This document shows, in pieces, positions 1-6,567 of a stretch of DNA of 14,545 bases (the first letter of the stretch is position 1; the number at the start of each line of letters is the position of its first letter). Origin of the DNA: Candidatus Alcyoniella australis (GTDB lineage: Bacteria; Lernaellota; Lernaellaia; JAVCCG01; Alcyoniellaceae). The stretch is taken from NCBI GenBank assembly GCA_030765605.1, contig JAVCCG010000112.1:1-14545 (forward strand), in the 5' to 3' direction. Made by a program: the position numbers and the translations under genes. The notes under the pieces were generated by a model that was given only the letters and a program-made list of their open reading frames with translations, was not told the origin of the DNA and made no database searches.

Positions 1-2302
1 GCTCGTCCTGGTGCTTGGTTCCCTCCTGCTCCAGCCGTTGGCGCAGGATCTGCGCCTCGCTGCGCAGGGCGTCGCTCTCAACAGCCGACTTCTTGGCCGA
101 CTCGGCCATCAGCTGCTCGTGGCGCAGGTCCTTGGCCTCAAGCTGCGTTTGCAGCGCGCGCAACCGCTCGTCGCGCTCGTTGCTCAACTGCTTGAGCTCG
201 TCTTGATGCTTGGACGCCGCCTGCTCAAGCCGCTCGCGCAGAGTTTGCGTCTGTTTTTGCAGCGACTCGAGCTCGGTCGAGGATCTTTTAGCAGCTGATG
301 CCAGCGTACGCTCGTGGCGCAGGTCCTTGGCCTCAAGTTGCGATTGCAGCGCGTGCAGCCGCTTGTCGCGCTCACGGCTGAGCTGCTTGACCTCCTGCTG
401 GTGCAGGGCCGCGGACTGCTCGAGCCTGTCGCTCTGCCGTCCGGCCTGCTCGCCCAGCCGCGCCACCTGCAGCTCCTGGGCGGTCTTGATCTCGCGTATC
501 TCGGCGTCGCGTTGTGTCGCGAGCTGCTTGAGCCGCGCCTCGTAATCCAGCCGCGCCTGCTCGCCGCGCTTGTTCAGCGAGCGAATCTCGGCGTTGAGCT
601 CCTTCTGCGCCGCGGCCGCGGACACGGACGCCTGCTCGAGCTTTTCCCCGACCTTGGCCAGCTGTTGCTCGTGGCGGGCCTTGATGCGCTCGATCTCCAC
701 GGACTTGGCGTCGGCGAGCTTGGTCAGCCGCTTCTGGAACTCGCGCTTCTCAGCCTCGAACCCGTCGCGCAGGGCGCCGAGGCGCGCCTCGTTGTCGCGC
801 ACCAGCCCGGCGATCTGCTGCTGCAGCTCGGCCAGCGATTTGTCGCGACGCTCGACCTCGCGCTCGATCTTCTCCTGGGACTTGCGCGATTCCTTCTCGG
901 TCTGGGACAGCTTGCGGTCGTGCTCCACGCTGACCTGGCGCAGGTGCTTGTCGTGCTCCAACGACAGGTCGCGCAGCTGGGCATTGAGCCCCTCGATCAC
1001 CCGACTCTTGTCCAGCAGGTCGACCTGGCCCTTGGTCGTGGCCTCGCGCAGCTCCTTGTGCAGCTTGACCAGCTCGTCGTCGCGCTCGCGGATCTTGCCC
1101 AACGACTCGGAGCGGATGTAGCTCTTAAATCCGTCGATCACCGAGCTGCGTTCTTTGCGGCGCACGGGCTTGTCCACCCACCGCGCCAGCGGAGCCACGG
1201 TGCGGTCCCAGGTGTAGCGCTCGCGCACCAGCCGGCGGGCGTTCTCGCCCTTGGCGCGCACCGCGTCGGGATCGGCGACTATCAGCTTGATCGTCTCCTT
1301 GATCGCCGCCTCGTCGTCGGGCGGAATCACCCAGCCCGCGTCATACTCGCGGATCGGCGCGGACAGCTCGGCGTAGTCGCCGTAGATCACCGGCAGCCCG
1401 CACCACAGGTATTCCACGGTGCGCGTGGTCACGGCCAGCCGACGCTCGTTGTTGGGCTGGAACAGGTCGTAGGCCACGTCCGCGCCCAGGTAGGCTTCGA
1501 TCAGCTCGTCGTGGCTGACCAGACCCTGCAATTGGACGTTCTTGCGGTGCGCCAGTTTCTCGCCGACGTCGGTGAAGATTCCGCGGTTGTTGCGATACAA
1601 CGGGTGATCGTAGTCCACCGGCGCCTCGCCCACGAACAGCTCCAGCCGCGCCCCTTTGGAGCGGGCCACGCTCGCCGCCAGCAGATCCAGCCCCGGGTCG
1701 GGGTCGATCCAGGGCCAGTTGATCCCGCCGTAGACAAAGCTCGCGCCCGCATCCTTTGGGCGACGGCGGCGCTTGGGCAGCTTGGGATCCATGCCCAGCG
1801 GCACCACCAGCACCTGGGCTTCGCGCGGCTCGGCCCCGGCGAGCATGAACCAACTCAGGAAGTAAGTCTGCTGCATCTTGCCCGGACAAATCAGCAGGTC
1901 GGCCTTCTGCAGGGTCTGTATCTTGCTCAGCGCGTCGGTGGTGAAGTTGCCCTGCCCCTTAAAGCTGTTCTCCAACGCAAGCGATCCGTGCAGGTCGATG
2001 ACCACCGGCACCTTGACGTCGTCCAGGTAGGTCGCCAAACCCCACTGCTCGAAGAGCACCACGTCCGGACCCAGATCGACGATCAGGCGGTTGAGGCTCT
2101 CGGGCGTGTGCGCGTATTTCTTGATCGAGTCGGGCAGGTCCCCATCGCCGTTTACAAGCTCGGAGGGCAGGCTGTAGGTCACACGATGGCCGAAGGTTTT
2201 GAGCCCCTGACCCAGGCTGAACACGCGCAGTCCGCCGCCGCAGACCGCCTTGCCCGGCAGCGGCAGCATCTCGCCGGTGACTATCAGTACGTGCCGTTTC
2301 AC
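1..2302 (-). CDS. GT4-like glycosyltransferase with long C-terminal coiled coil (partial, 3' end outside window)
   Basis: The minus-strand frame is open from a GTG at 2302 to the window edge, giving 767 codons without a stop. Residues 1 to about 385 read as a GT-B glycosyltransferase: a Gly-rich N-terminal loop (GGGLRVFSLGQGLKTFGHRV) and near residues 310-325 the donor-binding pattern TVEYLWCGLPVI. From about residue 395 the protein becomes a charged, Glu/Gln/Lys/Arg-rich coiled coil of at least 370 residues with almost no Pro. Part of it repeats at 65-residue spacing. The GTG is chosen because the nearby ATG (2304-2302) is followed at once by TGA; the GTG lies 2 nt after the stop of the upstream phosphodiesterase, implying co-translation. 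There is no signal peptide, so the catalytic domain is probably cytoplasmic. Family membership is seen in the sequence; the sugar and acceptor are unknown. Confidence 0.85.
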   Translation of the reverse strand, partial: MKRHVLIVTGEMLPLPGKAVCGGGLRVFSLGQGLKTFGHRVTYSLPSELVNGDGDLPDSIKKYAHTPESLNRLIVDLGPDVVLFEQWGLATYLDDVKVPVVIDLHGSLALENSFKGQGNFTTDALSKIQTLQKADLLICPGKMQQTYFLSWFMLAGAEPREAQVLVVPLGMDPKLPKRRRRPKDAGASFVYGGINWPWIDPDPGLDLLAASVARSKGARLELFVGEAPVDYDHPLYRNNRGIFTDVGEKLAHRKNVQLQGLVSHDELIEAYLGADVAYDLFQPNNERRLAVTTRTVEYLWCGLPVIYGDYAELSAPIREYDAGWVIPPDDEAAIKETIKLIVADPDAVRAKGENARRLVRERYTWDRTVAPLARWVDKPVRRKERSSVIDGFKSYIRSESLGKIRERDDELVKLHKELREATTKGQVDLLDKSRVIEGLNAQLRDLSLEHDKHLRQVSVEHDRKLSQTEKESRKSQEKIEREVERRDKSLAELQQQIAGLVRDNEARLGALRDGFEAEKREFQKRLTKLADAKSVEIERIKARHEQQLAKVGEKLEQASVSAAAAQKELNAEIRSLNKRGEQARLDYEARLKQLATQRDAEIREIKTAQELQVARLGEQAGRQSDRLEQSAALHQQEVKQLSRERDKRLHALQSQLEAKDLRHERTLASAAKRSSTELESLQKQTQTLRERLEQAASKHQDELKQLSNERDERLRALQTQLEAKDLRHEQLMAESAKKSAVESDALRSEAQILRQRLEQEGTKHQDE

Positions 2303-2304
2303 AT

Positions 2305-3945
2305 TCAGACCATATATCCCAATCCGGCGAGCCGTTGCCGAATCTGTTCGTTCTGTTCGCGACTCGGAGGTTCGAGGTCGCGCTGGATTGCCGCGGGCTC
2401 GTACTGGACCGCAGCGCTCGCGCCCGCCAGCGGCTCGAGCAGCCGTCCGTCGCACTGCGCGGGCACGGGCAGGCCCAGCAAATGCAGAACGGTCGGCGCG
2501 ATGTCGATCAGCGAAGCGCCCTGCAAGCGCGTCCCGGCCTCGATCCCGCGGCCGTGAGCGATCAGTATGCCGTTCTGCCGATGATTTCCCGTGTGCGGAA
2601 TCACCGGTTGAACGACGAGCTGATCGGCAAGGAACTCGCACGCGCCGCGCGTGATGTAGGCGTAGTCGCGCATCCGCAGCACGATATCCGGTGCCGCGTG
2701 CAACTGCGGCCCGTCGTACAGCTCGTCGCAAAACCAAACCTTGTCCACGATCGGCAGACCGTCGTCCGGATCGACCAGCCCGGCGAGCAGCTCGCGCAGT
2801 TCCTCCCGCGCGAGGTGATAATCGCGGCCGGGCCAGACCGCGCCCTGGGGCTCCCGGCCTCGCAGATTGATCGAGACGTTGCCGAACAGGCCGTGGGCAA
2901 AGGCGCGCGTGCGCGGCCAGTCCACGGTCTCGAAACTGCGCAGCCGCGGATCGATCCGGCCCTGGGCAATCGCCGCATCGGACTGCGGCAGCGCTTGCAG
3001 CGGCCCGGTCACCAGCCCCGCGTGCCACGCGTGACGCGGGTCGTCATCGTGCTCGGGTTCCACGTATTGCTCAGCCGCGCGACGCACCAATTGCGGGTCG
3101 AAGCACAGCAGTCCGGCCTGGATCAGCGCGTGGTTGAGGTTCACGTCGCGCTCGAGTCGGCCGAAGCCGTGGTCGCTGATCAACAGCAGGGTATCGTCCG
3201 GGCCAAGCATGTCGAGCATCGCGCCGACAAAGCTGTCGGCCTGCTCGTAGGCGCGCACGATCGACGCGGCCGCCGGGTCGTTGATCCCCAGGTCGTCGGC
3301 CTCAAGGTCCAGCCGACCGAAAAAGGCGTGGGACGTGCGGTCGATCCCCAGCAGCACGGGTACGAACAGTTGCGGACGATAGCGCTCGAACAATCCCAAA
3401 CAGGTCGCGCAATGCACCCTATCGAGCTGCTCCACGTCCTGGATAAAGGGCTGCTCGCCGTCGTACCAGTGACGCATCACGTCCAGCCGGTAATCCGGAC
3501 AGATCTCGAGCACCTCTCGCCAGAATTCGTCCGGATAGGTCCCGAGCTTGACCGAGGGCGCGTGCATGTCACCGAGCATGAAACCGTTGACCGGCCTAAA
3601 AGGCCAAGAAAGCGGCATATTTATCACGCCGACGCTCTTGCCGTGGCGTGAGGCGGTTTCCCACAGCGCCTCGCCGTGACGCTGCGCCGCAGTGACCAGC
3701 TCGATGTTGTAGGAGCCCGGTTTGCGCTGGCCAAAGTCGAACACGCCGTGACGGCCGGGGTTGGTCCCCGTGGCCATGCTGGCCCAGGCCTGGGGCGTCA
3801 GCGGGTGGATCGTCGAGTTCAGCTCGCCCCGCGCTCCGTGGTCGATCATCCGGCTGATGTGCGGCAACCGCCCCGAACGGACCAAGGGGTCGATCAGGTC
3901 GAACGTCGCGCCGTCCAGGCCGATGACTGCTACTGTGCCAGACAT
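2305..3945 (-). CDS. Alkaline-phosphatase-superfamily type I phosphodiesterase / nucleotide pyrophosphatase-like protein
   Basis: The protein has 546 residues and is complete. It opens with VIGLDGATFD, whose D11 is a metal ligand of the alkaline phosphatase superfamily. This is followed by LTPQAWASMATGTNPGRHG, where T50 sits at the catalytic nucleophile position. Further metal-site candidates are D202/H206 (GIDRTSHAFFG), D258/H259 (LLLISDHGFG) and H455 (HTGNHRQNG). DIAPTVLHLLGLPVP at 481-495 is the usual C-terminal signature. There is no signal peptide, so it probably acts in the cytoplasm, unlike classical secreted phosphatases. The start ATG is preceded by GAGGTG at a 5-nt spacing. The gene is the first of a two-gene unit with the glycosyltransferase 2 nt downstream, and a good promoter lies at 4015-4043. 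The likely reaction is phosphate mono- or diester hydrolysis or transfer on a glycan or lipid intermediate; the substrate cannot be read from the sequence. Confidence 0.9.
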   Translation of the reverse strand: MSGTVAVIGLDGATFDLIDPLVRSGRLPHISRMIDHGARGELNSTIHPLTPQAWASMATGTNPGRHGVFDFGQRKPGSYNIELVTAAQRHGEALWETASRHGKSVGVINMPLSWPFRPVNGFMLGDMHAPSVKLGTYPDEFWREVLEICPDYRLDVMRHWYDGEQPFIQDVEQLDRVHCATCLGLFERYRPQLFVPVLLGIDRTSHAFFGRLDLEADDLGINDPAAASIVRAYEQADSFVGAMLDMLGPDDTLLLISDHGFGRLERDVNLNHALIQAGLLCFDPQLVRRAAEQYVEPEHDDDPRHAWHAGLVTGPLQALPQSDAAIAQGRIDPRLRSFETVDWPRTRAFAHGLFGNVSINLRGREPQGAVWPGRDYHLAREELRELLAGLVDPDDGLPIVDKVWFCDELYDGPQLHAAPDIVLRMRDYAYITRGACEFLADQLVVQPVIPHTGNHRQNGILIAHGRGIEAGTRLQGASLIDIAPTVLHLLGLPVPAQCDGRLLEPLAGASAAVQYEPAAIQRDLEPPSREQNEQIRQRLAGLGYMV

Positions 3946-4014
3946 AGCTACACCTCTACCATTCGGGCCGATGCACCGATCGCAGGCACACTTCGGCTCG
4001 GACGGTGAACGTCT

Positions 4015-4043
4015 ATCTTAAGAGAATCGCAAGGGAGTGTCCA
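4015..4043 (-). promoter_or_regulatory. Sigma70-type promoter for the phosphodiesterase-glycosyltransferase unit
   Basis: On the minus strand, TGGACA (4043-4038) is one mismatch from TTGACA. A 17-bp spacer separates it from TAAGAT (4020-4015), which matches TATAAT at four of six positions. Transcription would start near 4007 and leave a leader of about 60 nt before the ATG at 3945. It lies back to back with the plus-strand promoter at 4076. Confidence 0.6.
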
Positions 4044-4075
4044 GCAAACAGGCCCTGCCGGATCAATGGCGAGAC

Positions 4076-4105
4076 TTGACTTGCATTGCTCCCGGCCGTT
4101 ACCAT
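4076..4105 (+). promoter_or_regulatory. Sigma70-type promoter of the acyl-transfer operon
   Basis: TTGACT (4076-4081) and TACCAT (4100-4105) are separated by 18 bp. Transcription would begin near 4112, about 20 nt before the TTG start at 4132. The promoter lies downstream of the first in-frame ATG (4066), so a transcript from it could not use that ATG; this favours the TTG. Confidence 0.6.
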
Positions 4106-4116
4106 TTCCGATTGGG

Positions 4117-4124
4117 AAAAGAGG
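4117..4124 (+). promoter_or_regulatory. Shine-Dalgarno sequence that decides the TTG start at 4132
   Basis: AAAAGAGG ends 7 nt before the TTG at 4132, which is good ribosome-binding spacing. No comparable site precedes the in-frame ATG at 4066. With the promoter at 4076-4105, this makes the TTG the preferred start. Confidence 0.6.
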
Positions 4125-4131
4125 CGCGCGA

Positions 4132-5259
4132 TTGGCTCAACCCCGTGATATAAATAATTATTTTAAAATCGCCGGACGGATCCTGCGCATCGGTCTGACT
4201 TTGTTCGCCCTGGTCTGGCTGCTCGATTGGGCGCTGTTGGGCTATTTCGACCGCCCCAACCTGCTGCTGCGCAACCAGACCGCGTCGATCTCGGCCATGC
4301 CCTATCTGCTCGAGGATTATCACGATCATCAGGGCCGACGCGTGGCGTTCCTGGGCAGCTCGGTAATCGCGGGCAACCTCTACACCCTGCCCCAGGAAGC
4401 CGCGCCCTATTTGGTCGAGCGCCGATTGCGCGGCGAATACGGCATGACCAACTTGCGCGCCTTCAACCTGGCGGTGCCCGGGATCACCATGGGCGATTGT
4501 TATCTGCTGCTCTCGAGCCTGGCCGACGATCCGCCGGACTTGGTGGTGCTGACGATCAACGTCAAGTTCTTCTGCAGCTATGTGGTCGACGCGGCCGCGA
4601 TCCGCTACTCGCGGCTGTGGGGCCTGGCGCGGCCCAAGGAGCGCGATTGCGCGGCAGCGCGCTCGGGGTTCAGCCGTCGGCAACGCTTTGAATCGCTGCT
4701 GGGCAACTCCATCGCCCGACGCTGGGCCATGCCGCGGCTGCTGCCGCTGTACAACGAGATCATCTTCGGCCGCCAAAACCCGCTGAACACGGCCCTGGCC
4801 GGCAACGTGCTCAGCGCGTCCGCGCCGGACTTGGTCGAGCCCGCGGGCTCCCCGGATTTCCTGCGCCAGCCCGACCGCTGGCGACGGCTCGAGCCAGGAC
4901 GCGTGGACCTGCTGCGCACGGTCTACGAGCAAATCGTGCCGGTGGAGGAAAACAGCAACTTCTTCTTCCTGGAGCAAGTGCTCGAGCTGCTCGGACGCGA
5001 ACAGATCCCCGCGGTGGTCTACATCACGCCGCTTAACAGCGAGTTCAACAATCAATCCGGCCTACTGGATCCCACGGCCTACGAGCAGTTCAAACGGCAA
5101 ATCGCAGTGATGGTCGAGGGCCGCGGCATAGGGCTGCTTGATTTGTCCGACGCGGTGCCCGGCCAGTGGTTCGGCGACCTGGACCACCTGCTCTACCCCG
5201 GACACCGGATTTTGGCCCAGCGGCTGGCCGGGCCGATCGCCGCAAAGCTGACGCAATGA
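4132..5259 (+). CDS. Membrane-anchored SGNH-fold (DltD-like) O-acyltransferase/esterase
   Basis: The protein has 375 residues from the TTG start. One N-terminal membrane helix (about 19-38) has a Lys/Arg-containing flank on the N-terminal side, predicting an extracytoplasmic catalytic domain. The SGNH blocks are visible: VAFLGSSVIAG (71-81), with S77 as the probable nucleophile, and FNLAVPGITMGD (111-122). DLDHLLYPGH (349-358) near the C-terminus supplies D349 and H352 in the DxxH arrangement used by DltD. The stop codon overlaps the MBOAT start (ATGA at 5256). In Dlt, Alg and Pat systems an SGNH protein paired with an MBOAT passes the acyl group to an envelope polymer; that role is inferred here. 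An ATG at 4066 would add 22 residues but lies upstream of the probable promoter. The acyl group and acceptor are not evident. Confidence 0.8.
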   Translation: MAQPRDINNYFKIAGRILRIGLTLFALVWLLDWALLGYFDRPNLLLRNQTASISAMPYLLEDYHDHQGRRVAFLGSSVIAGNLYTLPQEAAPYLVERRLRGEYGMTNLRAFNLAVPGITMGDCYLLLSSLADDPPDLVVLTINVKFFCSYVVDAAAIRYSRLWGLARPKERDCAAARSGFSRRQRFESLLGNSIARRWAMPRLLPLYNEIIFGRQNPLNTALAGNVLSASAPDLVEPAGSPDFLRQPDRWRRLEPGRVDLLRTVYEQIVPVEENSNFFFLEQVLELLGREQIPAVVYITPLNSEFNNQSGLLDPTAYEQFKRQIAVMVEGRGIGLLDLSDAVPGQWFGDLDHLLYPGHRILAQRLAGPIAAKLTQ

Positions 5260-6452
5260 GCTGGATCGTCACGGGCTTCGCGCTGTTCGTCTGCCTGGTG
5301 TGGGCGGTCTTCATGCTGCTGCCCGCGCGGCTGCGCGGCCATTGGATGCTGCTCGCCTCACTGTGCTACTTCGCGCTCGAGGGCTGGCGCTCGCTGCTGC
5401 TGGTGGCGGCCATGCTGCTCTGGGTCTGGCTGTTGGGGCTGCTCGTGGGCCGCGGCAGGCCCAGGCTCGGCGTGGGACTCGGGGTCGCCGGACTGCTGGC
5501 GATCTTGGCGGTCGGTAAATATTCCCAGTGGCTGCTCGGGATGTCCGGATCGCTGGCCGCGACGCTTGGACTACAGGAGTTCAGCTCGCCGCAGTGGCTG
5601 GCGCCCCTGGGCCTGAGCTACTTCGTGTTTCGCATGATCAGCTATCTGGCCGACGTGTCCTACGGCCGGATCCAGACCGCGGGGCCGCTGCGTTTGGCGG
5701 GCTACGTGCTGTTCTTCCCGACCCTGCCCGCCGGTCCCATCGAGCGCTTCGGCGCGTTCGACCCCCAGGCCGTAGCGGGCGCGCGTCCGACCTTCGACGA
5801 TCTGCGCGTGGGCCTGGGCCGCGTGGCCGCGGGCCTGTTTAAAAAGCTGGTGCTGGCCGACACGTTCTGGGAGCTGGGCCGGGCGCTGAAGTATGCGGAT
5901 GAGACGCCCACGGCCCTGCTGTGGTTGGCGCTCTACGCCTACACCCTGCACATCTACTTCGATTTCTCGGGCTACTCGGACATGGCGATCGGCATCGCGC
6001 GCCTGTTCGGAATCCGCATCCGCGAGAACTTCGATTGGCCCTACGCCCGGACCAACATCGCCGATTTCTGGCGGCATTGGCACATGAGCCTCACGGCTTT
6101 CATCACCGAGTACATCTACTATCCACTGGGCGGCAATCGCAGCGGGCAGCTGCGGGCCGGGATCAACACCTTGATCGCCATGGGGCTGTGCGGGATGTGG
6201 CACGGCTCGGGCTGGCATTTCCTGGCCTGGGGCCTGTACCACGGCGCGGGGCTGACGATCTATCGCCTGTGGCGCAACCTGCGCAAACAACACGGCCTGT
6301 ACCGGCCGCAGTCGACCTGGCGCAAATACGCCTCGTGGCTGCTGACCTTGAACTTCGTTGCCCTGGGCTGGGTGATGTTCCTGCTGCCGTTTAAAGAGGC
6401 GCTGAGCGCCTACTTGGCGCTGCTGGGAATCCAGGGGGTGCAGTTCAGATGA
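5256..6452 (+). CDS. MBOAT-family membrane-bound O-acyltransferase (DltB/AlgI-like)
   Basis: The protein has 398 residues, mostly membrane helices. Family signatures in order: FFPTLPAGPIERF (153-165), YFDFSGYSDMAIG (234-246), ENFDWPY...FWRHWHMSL (257-279), and MWHGSGWHFLAWGLYHG (314-330), with H316 in the position of the invariant MBOAT histidine. The start is the ATG at 5256, which overlaps the SGNH stop; longer in-frame starts (such as 5166) lie inside that gene. The length is like DltB (about 400) and shorter than AlgI or PatA (about 460-520). The C-terminus ends in GVQFR and lacks the FxYxxF shuttle motif that longer MBOATs carry. Its stop overlaps the start of the microprotein that does carry the motif. 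Expected role: moving an acyl group from a cytoplasmic thioester donor across the membrane. No donor-loading gene (DltA/DltC-like) is present in the window. Confidence 0.92.
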   Translation: MSWIVTGFALFVCLVWAVFMLLPARLRGHWMLLASLCYFALEGWRSLLLVAAMLLWVWLLGLLVGRGRPRLGVGLGVAGLLAILAVGKYSQWLLGMSGSLAATLGLQEFSSPQWLAPLGLSYFVFRMISYLADVSYGRIQTAGPLRLAGYVLFFPTLPAGPIERFGAFDPQAVAGARPTFDDLRVGLGRVAAGLFKKLVLADTFWELGRALKYADETPTALLWLALYAYTLHIYFDFSGYSDMAIGIARLFGIRIRENFDWPYARTNIADFWRHWHMSLTAFITEYIYYPLGGNRSGQLRAGINTLIAMGLCGMWHGSGWHFLAWGLYHGAGLTIYRLWRNLRKQHGLYRPQSTWRKYASWLLTLNFVALGWVMFLLPFKEALSAYLALLGIQGVQFR

Positions 6453-6565
6453 TTAAACGCTGGCTGATCGACGTGCTGATCGGCGCCGGGCTGTTCGCCG
6501 GACTGCTGCTGCTGCTGAGCTTCGCCGCGGGCAAACAGGCGCTGTTTATGTACGCGGTGTTTTAG
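6449..6565 (+). CDS. DltX-like single-pass microprotein with C-terminal FxYxxF acyl-shuttle motif
   Basis: This is a 38-residue open frame beginning in an ATGA overlap with the MBOAT stop (6449-6452) and ending at TAG 6563-6565. The N-terminus is MIKRW (basic, inside). A Leu-rich helix spans about residues 9-27 (LIGAGLFAGLLLLLSFAA), then a short tail GKQAL, ending in FMYAVF at the very last residue. DltX microproteins of Gram-positive dlt operons share size, topology (N-in, C-out) and a C-terminal FxYxxF hexapeptide whose tyrosine is acylated by DltB and hands the acyl group to DltD. The same pattern here (F33, Y35, F38), beside a DltB-sized MBOAT and a DltD-like SGNH protein, strongly suggests the same role. 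Function is inferred; the frame, overlap and motif are seen directly. Automated callers would probably miss it because of its length. Confidence 0.78.
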   Translation: MIKRWLIDVLIGAGLFAGLLLLLSFAAGKQALFMYAVF

Positions 6566-6567
6566 CC

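Noticed and set aside
314-2557. 747-codon plus-strand open frame
   Set aside because: It is antisense to the glycosyltransferase-coiled coil gene and the end of the phosphodiesterase. Its Leu/Gln/Val-rich composition is the shadow of GC-rich codons and it has no domain.
2335-3651. 438-codon plus-strand open frame
   Set aside because: Antisense to the phosphodiesterase, whose metal-site motifs are unmistakable on the minus strand.
5166-5255. 30-residue N-terminal extension of the MBOAT
   Set aside because: It lies within the SGNH gene and is Pro/Arg-rich; the ATG at 5256 leads straight into the first membrane helix.
6449-6565. Microprotein as the broken-off C-terminus of a frameshifted MBOAT
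   Set aside because: The MBOAT already has DltB length and a complete conserved core, while fused-motif MBOATs have a much longer segment after that core. The small frame has its own ATG with basic N-terminus and an ATGA overlap like the other operon junction, so a real separate gene is more likely.
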